From assembly GCA_965243095.1 (NCBI GenBank), contig OZ251530.1:1116001-1180000 (forward strand): DNA of 64,000 nucleotides, written 5' to 3'. Below the pieces are notes generated by a model, which made no database searches, had not been told where the DNA came from, and was given only the letters and a program-made list of their open reading frames with translations. This stretch comes from VXYL01 sp965243095. Its GTDB lineage: Bacteria > Pseudomonadota > Gammaproteobacteria > Pseudomonadales > Azotimanducaceae. Below, piece after piece: positions 44,580 to 53,108 of the stretch (position 1 is its first letter; each line of letters starts with the position of its first letter). Made by a program: the position numbers and the translations under genes.

Positions 44580-46640
44580 ATGGGCGGGACCCTCATCTCG
44601 AAGGTCTCGACGGGAATTAGACAGACAGGCCTGAACTGGCATGCGCCCGTGCGCGGACTGAATTGGGAATTCAAGTGGCGGCGCTTCGTGGGCCCTGCGG
44701 GGCTCGCGGGTTTGGCCCTGCTTGGCGCGATGCTCGTGCTGGCGCGCCAGAGCAGTTTCGGGGTGGGGCTGGATTTCGATTCCGCCGAGTATTTCCATGT
44801 GGCACACCAAATGCAAGTTGGCGCCCCGTTGCTCGGTTTTGACGAACGGACTATCTACTCCGAACGGGCACCGTTATACCCCGCTATGCTCGCGGCCGCA
44901 AGCATCGGCGTATTCGACGCCGGCGACATTGCGGGCCCGTTGAACGCCGCGTTGTTCGTTGCGCTGGTGTTGCTCTGCGGCACGTTCCTGCGCCGGCGAT
45001 TGGCGACGCAACCGCTCTGGGCTTGGTGCGGCTGCGCCGCCATCGCGTTGAGCCCGCCGCTCGTCGCCCACGCGTCCGTGGCGCTGGCCACAATTATGTT
45101 CGTGTTGTTCGTCGCGGCTACGCTAATCTGCGTTGCGCAACGAGATCCAAGCTGGCGGCGCTTGGCGCTAGCCGGGGCCTGTACGGCATTGGCCTGCTTG
45201 ACCCGTTACACCGGAGTGGGATTGCTGGCGGTGGTCTCCACGCTGCTCCTGGTGTCGTCGGACCTCCCTTGGACCGCGCGGATGCGACGAACAACGGCAT
45301 ATGCCTTCACGTCGTTTGTGCCACTCGGCCTCTGGCTGCTGCGAAACCACATTGTCACCGGCACGCTTACTGGCGACAGGACAGGCTATGAACCGGCCGC
45401 TTGGCACGCCACGCTTCGCGTCTCGGGCGACCACATGGCCACATGGGTGTTCTTGGAACTCCCGATCGAGAACTGGTTCGGTGCCGGCTGGTGTGCCCTT
45501 CTGGTGTTCGTCGCGTTGTTCGCGGCCGGCGCTACCGCGCTGCGCAAATGGTTCGGTCGGGACGTTCGGCGCCCGTTGATGCTGTTCGGGGGGTTCGTCT
45601 TGGCGCACTTGGCGTTGCTCGTTGTAGCGCTGGAGCTGGGCACCGTCGTCGTGATCTCGTGGCGGTATCTAGCGCCACTGTATGTTCCTTGCGTGTTTTT
45701 CGCTTGGCTCGTGCTTGGAGAGTTGCTTGGCGCAAGAAGGCCGGCCGGAACGCCACTGGCCCGTCGAACTCCGAGCCCGCGGCGATTGGCGCTGTGGATT
45801 GTAGTGACGCTCGCGGTTGCGCCTTGGCTTTTCTACCAAGGCGTGATGCACAAATCCGCTATTGCGGAGAGAAACCTGCACGGCTTCTTTTACGACGGAC
45901 GAAGGTGGCGCGAATCCGAAACACTGCGCGATTTGACCGTCCGGGACACCAGCAATTGCCGCGTCCACACCGATACATTCCATGGGCCGGCGGTGTTCTT
46001 TCACGCGGGCATTGCGCCTTTCAACTACAACTGCGGTGTTCCGTCAGTTGGGACGCGATGCGATCTACTGGTGTGGCTACGGGGAATTCCAGATAGATGC
46101 TTGCTAGCCGGCCATGATGACCCCTTCACCATGTCCGGCTGGAGTTTGGTGGAGGACTTTGCCGATGGCTTTCTTCTGCGCTTCGACGCGACGGCGCTCA
46201 CCACCTTGGCGGATGCCGTTTGGACACACTTGGTGCCCACCGGCCGGCCTCTGCGCGCTGCGCCTTGGTCCCTGTATCTCAACGCCGACCGTCGCGAGCT
46301 GGTGTTCGCCAAGGCGTCTTGCGCCCTGCATGAGACCGGGGAACGGTTTTTCGTACACATCTACGCGCGCTCGAACGACGCATTGCCAACGCATCGGCGA
46401 GATTTCGGCTTCGACAACATGGATTTCGACTTCCCGCAACGCGGCTTGAACCTGCCGGCGGGCAGGGGCGAAGAGCAAAGACCGCGGCGCTGTGTGGCGG
46501 TTGTGGAGTTGCCTCGCTACGCGCTGCAGAGTCTCCGTGTTGGCCAATTCGCCCATCAGGAGATCTGGTCGGTGCGTATCGACTTCGACAGCGACGATGG
46601 CAGTTCCGCCTTGCGCTGGTCTTCGCCATCCGACGGATAG
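44580..46640 (+). CDS. GT39/ArnT-like membrane glycosyltransferase with C-terminal two-cysteine domain
   Basis: The 686-residue protein starts best at ATG 44580 (MGGTLISKVS). It has one N-terminal helix, then DFDSAEYFHVAHQM, an extracytoplasmic loop with the acidic pair typical of GT-C enzymes such as ArnT and PMT. SERAPLYPAMLAAASIG and about ten helices follow. The C-terminal region (~561-686) carries LVFAKASC, GFDNMDFDF, CVAVVELPRY and LRVGQF, the domain shared with three neighbouring proteins. It probably moves a sugar from a lipid carrier to an envelope acceptor. The donor and acceptor are unknown. Confidence 0.75.
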   Translation: MGGTLISKVSTGIRQTGLNWHAPVRGLNWEFKWRRFVGPAGLAGLALLGAMLVLARQSSFGVGLDFDSAEYFHVAHQMQVGAPLLGFDERTIYSERAPLYPAMLAAASIGVFDAGDIAGPLNAALFVALVLLCGTFLRRRLATQPLWAWCGCAAIALSPPLVAHASVALATIMFVLFVAATLICVAQRDPSWRRLALAGACTALACLTRYTGVGLLAVVSTLLLVSSDLPWTARMRRTTAYAFTSFVPLGLWLLRNHIVTGTLTGDRTGYEPAAWHATLRVSGDHMATWVFLELPIENWFGAGWCALLVFVALFAAGATALRKWFGRDVRRPLMLFGGFVLAHLALLVVALELGTVVVISWRYLAPLYVPCVFFAWLVLGELLGARRPAGTPLARRTPSPRRLALWIVVTLAVAPWLFYQGVMHKSAIAERNLHGFFYDGRRWRESETLRDLTVRDTSNCRVHTDTFHGPAVFFHAGIAPFNYNCGVPSVGTRCDLLVWLRGIPDRCLLAGHDDPFTMSGWSLVEDFADGFLLRFDATALTTLADAVWTHLVPTGRPLRAAPWSLYLNADRRELVFAKASCALHETGERFFVHIYARSNDALPTHRRDFGFDNMDFDFPQRGLNLPAGRGEEQRPRRCVAVVELPRYALQSLRVGQFAHQEIWSVRIDFDSDDGSSALRWSSPSDG

Positions 46641-46748
46641 CACCAAGCGCGTGCACGAAGCGCGTCTTGTCCACATAGTAGAAGCCGTCGCGCAGCACGG
46701 TGGGGAAGTGCCCCAGCCCATAGAGAATCGGGGGCGGGAATTCAACAT
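46624..46748 (-). pseudogene. 5' fragment of an AAA-ATPase-like/PD-(D/E)xK family gene
   Basis: The minus strand encodes PPILYGLGHFPTVLRDGFYYVDKTRFVHAL. The GFYYVDKTRF core matches the N-terminus of the AAA-ATPase-like (DUF1703-associated) proteins. Nothing of the rest of the gene follows, because the frame runs into the end of the GT39-like gene. It is a short remnant, probably left by a deletion or insertion. Confidence 0.45.
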
Positions 46749-46799
46749 GACCTAGCTGCCATCCTTCATGCTGCCGGCGCCAGCATACACGCAGCCGGG

Positions 46800-47618
46800 T
46801 GGTCATTGCCGAAAAACGGTCTGCCCAAAACAATCAGGGCTTGCGGTTGCGCGCCTGGTCTTCGTCCATCGACACGTCGAGCACGCAGCGCAGGCGTCCG
46901 ATGCGGAGCATCGGCGTTCTCGATGGCCCACTGGGAGCGGACGATGTGGGCGAAACGCTCGGCCGAAGGCTTGCCGCTGAGCAGGGAAGCAGCTGGCGTC
47001 GACGCTCTCCGAACCGTCGGCTAGGCGCCGCTCCCCGACCCCTAGCATGGTGTGCATTGTCGCCGCCTTTGGCACGATCGCCGCCGCGGAGCCGTGCTGC
47101 GTGTGCATCGCGTCCGCGGTCAACGTGCGCCCCTTCACGTCCAGCAGCTCCACCAGTTCCGGCATCGCCGGGATCTCGTTCGGCTTGTCCTCCATCTTCA
47201 TTCACGTGCGCCAGCGTCAGCTTCGCCTCGGTCGCGAACACCTGCAGCAGGTGCGTCGGCGACCGCTCCGAGGCCGTCTCGAACGACCGCCGCAGCGCCT
47301 TGCCGTCCACCGCCACCACGTCGCCGAGCTCGCCCGCCCGGTCCTGCGCAGGCGCAGCCGCGCCTTCTGCAGCCCGCCGGATCCAGATTCCGGAACAGCC
47401 GCGAGAACGTGTCGTGGCTCGGAATGCCGTTCGCAAGCGTCAGGAACCGCCGCAGCCACTCCTCCCGCTCCCGCCCGAAGTCCTCCATGTCGACGCAGGT
47501 GCGTCCGCCAGTGAGCGCGTAAGCAGCGCGACCACCAGCATCTCGTGCAGGTCGTGGCGCTTGGCGTTGTCCCGCCTCGGGTCCTCAACGTCTTGAAAAA
47601 CAAGAGAAGTTCCCGCAT
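46800..47618 (-). pseudogene. ISAs1-family transposase remnant, several frameshifts
   Basis: Fragments in three minus-strand frames line up into an ISAs1 (H-repeat) transposase. MRELLLFFKTL is followed by MEDFGREREEWLRRFLTL and GIPSHDTFSRLFRNLDP, then VAVDGKALRRSFE, then LTADAMHTQHG, and finally WVLDV-like CVLDVSMDEDQARNRK. At least three shifts separate them, so the gene is dead. No terminal inverted repeats were identified. It fills much of the gap between the GT39-like gene and the GT2 gene. Confidence 0.8.
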
Positions 47619-47752
47619 GTCGTCTCTCCTTCCTTGGGTCGAGACGTCAATTCTGCACCATCCCCCCGGCGTCGCGCCACGCCGCAATCCCTATGCGATT
47701 GCCCTAGGGTGAGGGTGTACGACAGATCTTTGGTCGGGGTGTTGGCGCCAAG

Positions 47753-47814
47753 CCGGGAAACGCAGGCGTTCCGCCTGCATGCGGGCGAGACGCCCGCGCT
47801 CCCAGAGGCTCGCC
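47753..47814. repeat. twin-palindrome repeat, copy 3
   Basis: GCAGGCG-TTC-CGCCTGC and GCGGGCG-AGA-CGCCCGC with the CGCTCCCA boundary. It has invaded or bounds the dead integrase fragment: coding similarity stops at this element. A GGTGTACGACA word lies just upstream (47714-47724) and recurs near another repeat copy at 61633. Confidence 0.8.
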
Positions 47815-48110
47815 GCGGAGGATCTCGCAAGTCCCCAGACCCGTGTGCGAGCGTGGCAGCCGCCAGTCGAATCCCGCCGTACGCCTCGTCCATGTCGGTC
47901 AGCAGGCGGATGTCCGCCAGCGTACACCCTCTCGAACGGGCGCCCGCTGTTCGCGCCCGCCGGTTCTCCACCAAGCCGGTCTCCGCCTGCTGGCGGACCA
48001 GCCGCGTGATCCGCGCCGGCGAAAAGCCGCACACCTTGCCGATGTGCGCCCGCAGGCAGCCGGATCGCCGCCACCCTTTGGCTTGCGCCAGTGTCGCGGG
48101 CTATCCGCTT
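47815..48110 (-). pseudogene. integrase/transposase N-terminal fragment
   Basis: The minus strand reads VCGFSPARITRLVRQQAE, then a basic linker, then CTLADIRLLTDMDEAYGG. This resembles the helix-turn-helix region of integrase-core transposases that carry YTPADVALLAEVD-type motifs. The catalytic domain is missing and the fragment ends at the twin-palindrome repeat. It is a dead remnant. Confidence 0.55.
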
Positions 48111-48197
48111 CCAAGGTGGTAGTATAGCCAACGGTCGGCGGCAGAGATGCCGATGGGAAAGAGGACGCGTGCAACACATGAAGAGGAGGGTGCGAAG

Positions 48198-49271
48198 GTG
48201 AGGCGCTCCGACTACACGGCGATCGTTCCGGCTTGGAACTGCGAACGTACCATCCGGCGTGTGCTTGCGTCGCTGAAAGGCCTAGAACCTGCGCCGCGGC
48301 GCATCGTTGTCGTCGACGACGGTTCGACGGATGGTACTCGGCAACGCGCTTCGGCCGCTTTGGCCAAGCGCCCGGGGGATGCCGTCATCTCGAGTAGGCA
48401 GGGGAAGCGGCCGGCAGGGCCGCCCGTGGCGCGGAACGTCGGCGCCCGCGGCGTGACGACGGAGTGGATCCTGTTCGTTGACAGCGACTGTTACGTTGAC
48501 GCGGCAGGCTTCGAACGGGCTTGGGCAGTGCTGGACGCGAGATCGGAACTGGATGGGTTGATGGGTGTCAGTGATGCCCGAGGGCCCGAGGATTCCCTCG
48601 TCGGAACCTACCGCAACTTCCGGGTCCATCACGATACCTTGGCTATGGGGAACCCGCCATCGGCGTTCAATTCGAGCTGCTTTCTCGTTCGGATGGCGGC
48701 GTTCCAAGCCGTCGGAGGATTCAACGAAGCCTTCGGCCGTATTCCGACCGAGGACACCGAGTTCTATTTCCGCCTCGTCGAAAGGGGTTACCGCCTAGAG
48801 TACGACCCCGCGTTCCGGTTCTTTCACGACAAGCCCATGAGCACCATCCAGATTGCGCGCGAGGACCGTCGGCGAGCGACCGCGATCGCCCTGAACGCCG
48901 CCGGCAAGCTCGGCGCACCGCCGCCGAGCCCGGCTTGGCAAGTGCGTAGGCACCGGCCTTGGGCCCTGAAATTGCTGGCCGGGAATGCCGCGTTGCTGTC
49001 CATTCCCGTATCCTTGATCGTTGGCTGGTCGAGCGCTTGGACCGTGCCGCCGGTACTTGCGCTTATCGTTCTGGCCGGCCCCCCTGCGAGGATGGTGGTG
49101 GCCGCCTGCAGGTCGTTCGGCCCCCGTTTTGCGGTCGCCGTGGTACTCTTGCACTGGATTGAGTTTCTGGCCGTAACCGTCGGCATCGCCTGTGCGTTGC
49201 CGGGGCTGATGCGACACGGCAAGGGCTTGCCGGCCATGAGTGGCGAAAATGAAAACCGGAGCGGCAGATGA
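48198..49271 (+). CDS. family 2 glycosyltransferase with C-terminal membrane segments
   Basis: The 357-residue enzyme starts at GTG 48198 behind AGGAGGG (an ATG at 48147 is in frame but less well placed). The GT-A fold shows YTAIVPAWNCERTI, VVVDDGSTDGT, the DSD motif FVDSDCYVD, and EDTEFYFRLVERGYRLEYDP near the base. Two C-terminal hydrophobic stretches (LLAGNAALLSIPVSLIVGW, VPPVLALIVLAG) anchor it to the inner membrane. It likely adds a sugar to a lipid-linked glycan. The stop overlaps the radical SAM start (ATGA). Confidence 0.87.
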   Translation: MRRSDYTAIVPAWNCERTIRRVLASLKGLEPAPRRIVVVDDGSTDGTRQRASAALAKRPGDAVISSRQGKRPAGPPVARNVGARGVTTEWILFVDSDCYVDAAGFERAWAVLDARSELDGLMGVSDARGPEDSLVGTYRNFRVHHDTLAMGNPPSAFNSSCFLVRMAAFQAVGGFNEAFGRIPTEDTEFYFRLVERGYRLEYDPAFRFFHDKPMSTIQIAREDRRRATAIALNAAGKLGAPPPSPAWQVRRHRPWALKLLAGNAALLSIPVSLIVGWSSAWTVPPVLALIVLAGPPARMVVAACRSFGPRFAVAVVLLHWIEFLAVTVGIACALPGLMRHGKGLPAMSGENENRSGR

Positions 49272-50359
49272 AAAAAGGAGCAGCGGTGGGAGCCCTCGGC
49301 GACTATGCGCGCATGGCGGCGCGGATCGTCCACAAGGACGGCCTGCCGCTTCAACTGATCTTCTTCATCACCAATCGGTGCGACTTCGCCTGCGAGCACT
49401 GCTTCCTGATCGCGGGCAACGAACTCAACAACAAGTCCCGGCGGATCCTCACCCTCGACGAGATCCGGCGCTTGGCGATGTCGGTTCCCGATCTGACGGC
49501 GTTGTCCCTGACCGGTGGAGAGCCGTTTCTGCGCAAGGACTACGGCGACATCGTACGGGCGTTCGCGGCCGCGACCCGGCTTCGAACCCTGTCCACCGTC
49601 TCCAACGGCGTCAAAGCCGAGCGCATCGTTCCGCAACTGGAGCCCCTCCTCCAGGATCTCGATGTCTCCGTGTTCCTGACGCTTTCGCTCGACGGCTCCG
49701 AGGAAACGCACAACCGTATTCGCCGCAAGCCCGGCGCGTTCGCGCGCACGTTGGAGACCCTGCGACAGCTCAAAGTCCTGCGGCGGCGTTATCCCGCCCT
49801 CTCCATCGGCGTCAACTCCACATACATCGGCAGCAACTTCGACGATCTGATGGCGCTCTACGACGTGCTGGAAGACGTCAGGCCGCATTTCGTCACGCTG
49901 AACATGATGCGGGGCGTGGACTGGACCGACCGGCCGCCCAACCTCGACGTTGACGAATACAGAAGGCTGAACGCACGCAAAAACCAGCTCATGAACCACC
50001 GAGACGAGCGGACGCCTCTGCTGTCCCTGCTCCGGGCGAAGGATCGGGTCATGACGAATCTCGTCGCCGAGACCTACGAGCAGAACCGCTCGGTCAATCC
50101 CTGTTACGCCGGCCGGCTGATGGGCGTGATCAAGGATAACGGCGACGTCCTTGCCTGCGAGCAATTGTCAACGCCGCTGGGAAACCTGCGCGACTTCGAC
50201 TACGATTTCGCTAGGATTTGGTTCGGCAAGGTGGCGGAGGCCCAACGCGCGTCGATCAAGGCCCGCCAATGTCATTGCACCTATGAATGCTCGATGTCGT
50301 CGAACGTGCTGTTCAATCCCGCCCACTATGGCCGCCTGCTGCGAGGATTGATGGGCTAG
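49268..50359 (+). CDS. radical SAM protein with SPASM-like C-terminus
   Basis: The 363-residue protein has the cluster motif CDFACEHC (~38-45), the glycine motif SLTGGEPFLRKDY and LTLSLDGSEETHN. A C-terminal cysteine set (CYAGRLMGVIKDNGDVLACEQLSTPLGNL, CHCTYEC) looks like a SPASM auxiliary-cluster domain. Similar proteins modify peptides or sugars. No small precursor-peptide gene is apparent next to it, and coupling to a glycosyltransferase suggests a glycan or aminosugar target. Function is inferred only in outline. Confidence 0.85.
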   Translation: MKKGAAVGALGDYARMAARIVHKDGLPLQLIFFITNRCDFACEHCFLIAGNELNNKSRRILTLDEIRRLAMSVPDLTALSLTGGEPFLRKDYGDIVRAFAAATRLRTLSTVSNGVKAERIVPQLEPLLQDLDVSVFLTLSLDGSEETHNRIRRKPGAFARTLETLRQLKVLRRRYPALSIGVNSTYIGSNFDDLMALYDVLEDVRPHFVTLNMMRGVDWTDRPPNLDVDEYRRLNARKNQLMNHRDERTPLLSLLRAKDRVMTNLVAETYEQNRSVNPCYAGRLMGVIKDNGDVLACEQLSTPLGNLRDFDYDFARIWFGKVAEAQRASIKARQCHCTYECSMSSNVLFNPAHYGRLLRGLMG

Positions 50360-50448
50360 TCGTCGTTTGTCGGTCAAGAGAGGCTGTGGACGTACACGGG
50401 GCGGGTCTGGTGGTCGACGCACGGGAGCTATGGCGGTGCCTTCCGCTG

Positions 50449-52404
50449 TCAAATTGGCAGGTCGATCTCCAGTTGCCACAAGATATTGTATTCATGCCTA
50501 TTACGAACGTAGACCGCTTGTCCGGTGCGGATGCCTTTCGCATAGTCCGGCAAGCGTACAGACGCATGGCACGTGCCGAAGAAAACCTGACCACTCGCAA
50601 AAAACAACAGTTCCGCGTTGACGAATCCAAGTTGCCGCCATTGATCCGGCAGACTCGGGGTGGGAGCTAGGAGATGGAGGTGAAGAGGAGACCGGACGTC
50701 TTTGGCACTGCAAGGAGATTTGCGGTATATCAATTCCCTCCCCCGTGTCGCGTCCGGCCGGTCGGGACCGGCACCGGTTTCCCCTTGGGTGTCAAGCAGG
50801 TACAGGGCGAACCTCCCGTCCTCCTGCGAAGCGGAGAGTAGCCGTGCGCTCGCCAATTTGCCTTCGTACTCCCGCTGGCTGGCGAGATGTATAACGCCGT
50901 AGGACAGCGCTAGCGCTAGCCCAATCCCCGTGCTCCAAGCCACGATCTGCCGGCGCGGGAGCGTTGTCAACAAGGCGAGCAGGCAACACCAGCTCAACCC
51001 CAACGGCAAGAACATCAGTCGCGCCGCACGCGATGGAGCATCCGAAGGCAACAAAAAGTGAACAACGGATGGGAGGAACAACGCCCCCAACCAGAGCACC
51101 TCGACCAAGAGCCCCCGATTGCGGCGCTTCCACGCACGGTGGCCGCCGATCGTCGCCGCCAGAACCAGCGCCGCCGCAGCGGTAAGCAACAACCAGTCGA
51201 GCGTCGGCGCATCTATGCGCGTCAGTGTTTGGAAAATGCCGAAGTCGGCCCCGGCCAGATCCTTCGCCAAAGGGGTTGAAATCCGCTCCAGTAGATGCCC
51301 AGTTCGCGTAGCAAACTGCCCAAAGGCCGCCTCCGACATGGCGTTTGTCAAGACGATCCGAAATACTAAGGAGACTACGAAGCCCGCGGTATAAACGCCG
51401 ACGCAAGCCGCTGCCCGCGCAATGCGTTGCCGTAGCGAATCTGTCTCCGGCACCAACCATGCGATCAGCCCAATGAGCGTTGCGGCGACGAAATTGCCGC
51501 CATCGAAGAACCAAAGATAGTGCGAGACCATGCCGGCGAAAAAGAAAAACAACCTGGCCGCGGATATCGGCGGGCTCCGCCGCAGCAGAACTACCCCCAA
51601 AGCTGTCGCGAATAGAGCCCAAGCGAAAGGCAAACCCTCTCCAATGTTGGAATGTTGTTCCAATGCGGAGGCAAAAAGCCCGAATGCTAGCAGCGGTGTA
51701 CCGACGAGCAAGGTGCGCCAGCCGACGAAGTAGAGTGCGAGCGCCAACGAAATAAAACCGCAATAGATCAGCGCTTTTATCGCTATGTAGAACTGGCGCA
51801 CCGTCAAATAGCGCAGTGCGATCGCGTAGATCGCCTTGCCACCCAGCCAATGCCGAACGGTCGCGTAAGCGACCTCGTTGAACCAAGCGCCTTGCAACGC
51901 TGCGGTTTTCAGATTGTCGCATTTGCCCTGTGAAGGGATCGACGGTGAAGGGATAGACCGCAACAAGATCGCTTCTCGCAACCCGCCATCGCCATCCCTA
52001 GCGGCTCGAGCGCCTGCCAATACGGCGGCGGAGAACCTGCAATAGTGCCATCTGTCCTGCGACACTCCGCCGCGCATCCCCCAGTCTTCCCCGTGCGTGG
52101 CGCGAAACTCCTCGGCCAACCGTTCGACGGCCAGATCGAAGGGCAACCGGTTGCCAGCGAGGTGCAGGGCGATGAACAAAGCGATAGTGAGCGTGGCGAC
52201 GGCCGCGTAAACGAACACCCCGCGCATGGCGCCTGTTTTGCACAGAGCCTCGAAAAAACGGAGGGACTTTTTCGTGAAACCGATGGTGCGTAGGCGCATC
52301 GCCATCAACGTGCGTGTGCGGGCGCCGCCGGCGTCAACCGCGTCTCCGCCCTCCGTGTCGTCAGCCACCGGGCGCGTGCTTGCAAGGTCAGCCATCCGAA
52401 GCAT
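50449..52404 (-). CDS. polytopic membrane protein with C-terminal two-cysteine domain (paralogue 2)
   Basis: The 651-residue protein is homologous to that at 42682-44445. Shared features include the N-terminal helix and loop with CRFSAAVLAGARA, IALRYLTVRQFY, and FFFFAGMVSHYLWFFDGGNF. Its soluble tail (531-651) has LIYRKSPC, CHASVRLPDY and GIRTGQ, with the same two cysteines. An ATG near TM1 (MRGVFVYAAVATL) is an alternative start, because the ~60 residues before it are soluble and low complexity. It is transcribed opposite to the GT2/radical SAM pair. Confidence 0.8.
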   Translation of the reverse strand: MLRMADLASTRPVADDTEGGDAVDAGGARTRTLMAMRLRTIGFTKKSLRFFEALCKTGAMRGVFVYAAVATLTIALFIALHLAGNRLPFDLAVERLAEEFRATHGEDWGMRGGVSQDRWHYCRFSAAVLAGARAARDGDGGLREAILLRSIPSPSIPSQGKCDNLKTAALQGAWFNEVAYATVRHWLGGKAIYAIALRYLTVRQFYIAIKALIYCGFISLALALYFVGWRTLLVGTPLLAFGLFASALEQHSNIGEGLPFAWALFATALGVVLLRRSPPISAARLFFFFAGMVSHYLWFFDGGNFVAATLIGLIAWLVPETDSLRQRIARAAACVGVYTAGFVVSLVFRIVLTNAMSEAAFGQFATRTGHLLERISTPLAKDLAGADFGIFQTLTRIDAPTLDWLLLTAAAALVLAATIGGHRAWKRRNRGLLVEVLWLGALFLPSVVHFLLPSDAPSRAARLMFLPLGLSWCCLLALLTTLPRRQIVAWSTGIGLALALSYGVIHLASQREYEGKLASARLLSASQEDGRFALYLLDTQGETGAGPDRPDATRGRELIYRKSPCSAKDVRSPLHLHLLAPTPSLPDQWRQLGFVNAELLFFASGQVFFGTCHASVRLPDYAKGIRTGQAVYVRNRHEYNILWQLEIDLPI

Positions 52405-52476
52405 CTTCCCAGCCCCGCTGGATCCGAGGCCTTAAAGACCACAACATTACATACAACGCCTTGTTTGTCAAGTCAG

Positions 52477-52980
52477 TCACCGTGGCGGGTGTACGACATA
52501 CTTGTTCGCAAGTGCCGGCGGGCTCAGGCGGCGAGCGCCAACGGCGGCGGGTCTGGCGCGCGCCTTGAAGAACTCGTCGTAACGGCCGTCCAGCCACCGG
52601 CAGCGCAGCGTCAGCATCGGGTTCGCGCCTCGTTCGACGCTCCAGCGCATGCCGCCGCGCTTCACGCGTCCGGCCACCGCGCCGCAGGCGCTCTCCACGA
52701 CCCCCGAACCCACCGGCAGACCGGCGGCGCGGAACGTCGGGTAGTTCATCCGGGCGCGGTCTCGACGTATCCGGCGCCGCGCCTCGTTGTGGCCGGCGTG
52801 CCACCGCAGCGCCGCCAGCACGTCGTCCAGGCGTCCCTCCGACAACGCCGCGCAGGTCCTCTCCGACCACGGCGTCGTCTTTCAAGAAGGCCAGTCTCGT
52901 GTCTGCATGGCGCGTGTTCTTTGGCAGCGCAACGAGCCCTTCACCGCCGGCCAGTGGGGAGCCGACGGGGGGAGTGGATG
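52477..52980 (-). pseudogene. ISKra4-family transposase C-terminal remnant
   Basis: The minus strand encodes MNYPTFRAAGLPVGSGVVESACGAVAGRVKRGGMRWSVERGANPMLTLRCRWLDGRYDEFF, with an upstream part in another frame (FLKDDAVVGEDLRGVV). The PVGSGVVESAC and GMRWSV motifs are typical of ISKra4 transposases. The N-terminal half and the catalytic aspartate region are missing or frameshifted. It abuts the paralogue 2 membrane gene. Confidence 0.75.
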
Positions 52981-53108
52981 GTCGGCCGAGGTAAACCCAG
53001 AACACCAGTGACGCCGTGATCGCCAAGGGCGACAACGATCCTGTAAGGTAAGGGTCGCCGTGCTATCGTTAGCGATCAGTGTGCATGAGTTGGCTAGGCA
53101 GATGGCCT

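Noticed and set aside
50360..50448. Possible small precursor peptide gene after the radical SAM gene
   Set aside because: Only 89 bases separate the stop from the opposing gene. The plus-strand frame there reads into the antisense of the membrane-protein gene and has no ribosome site.
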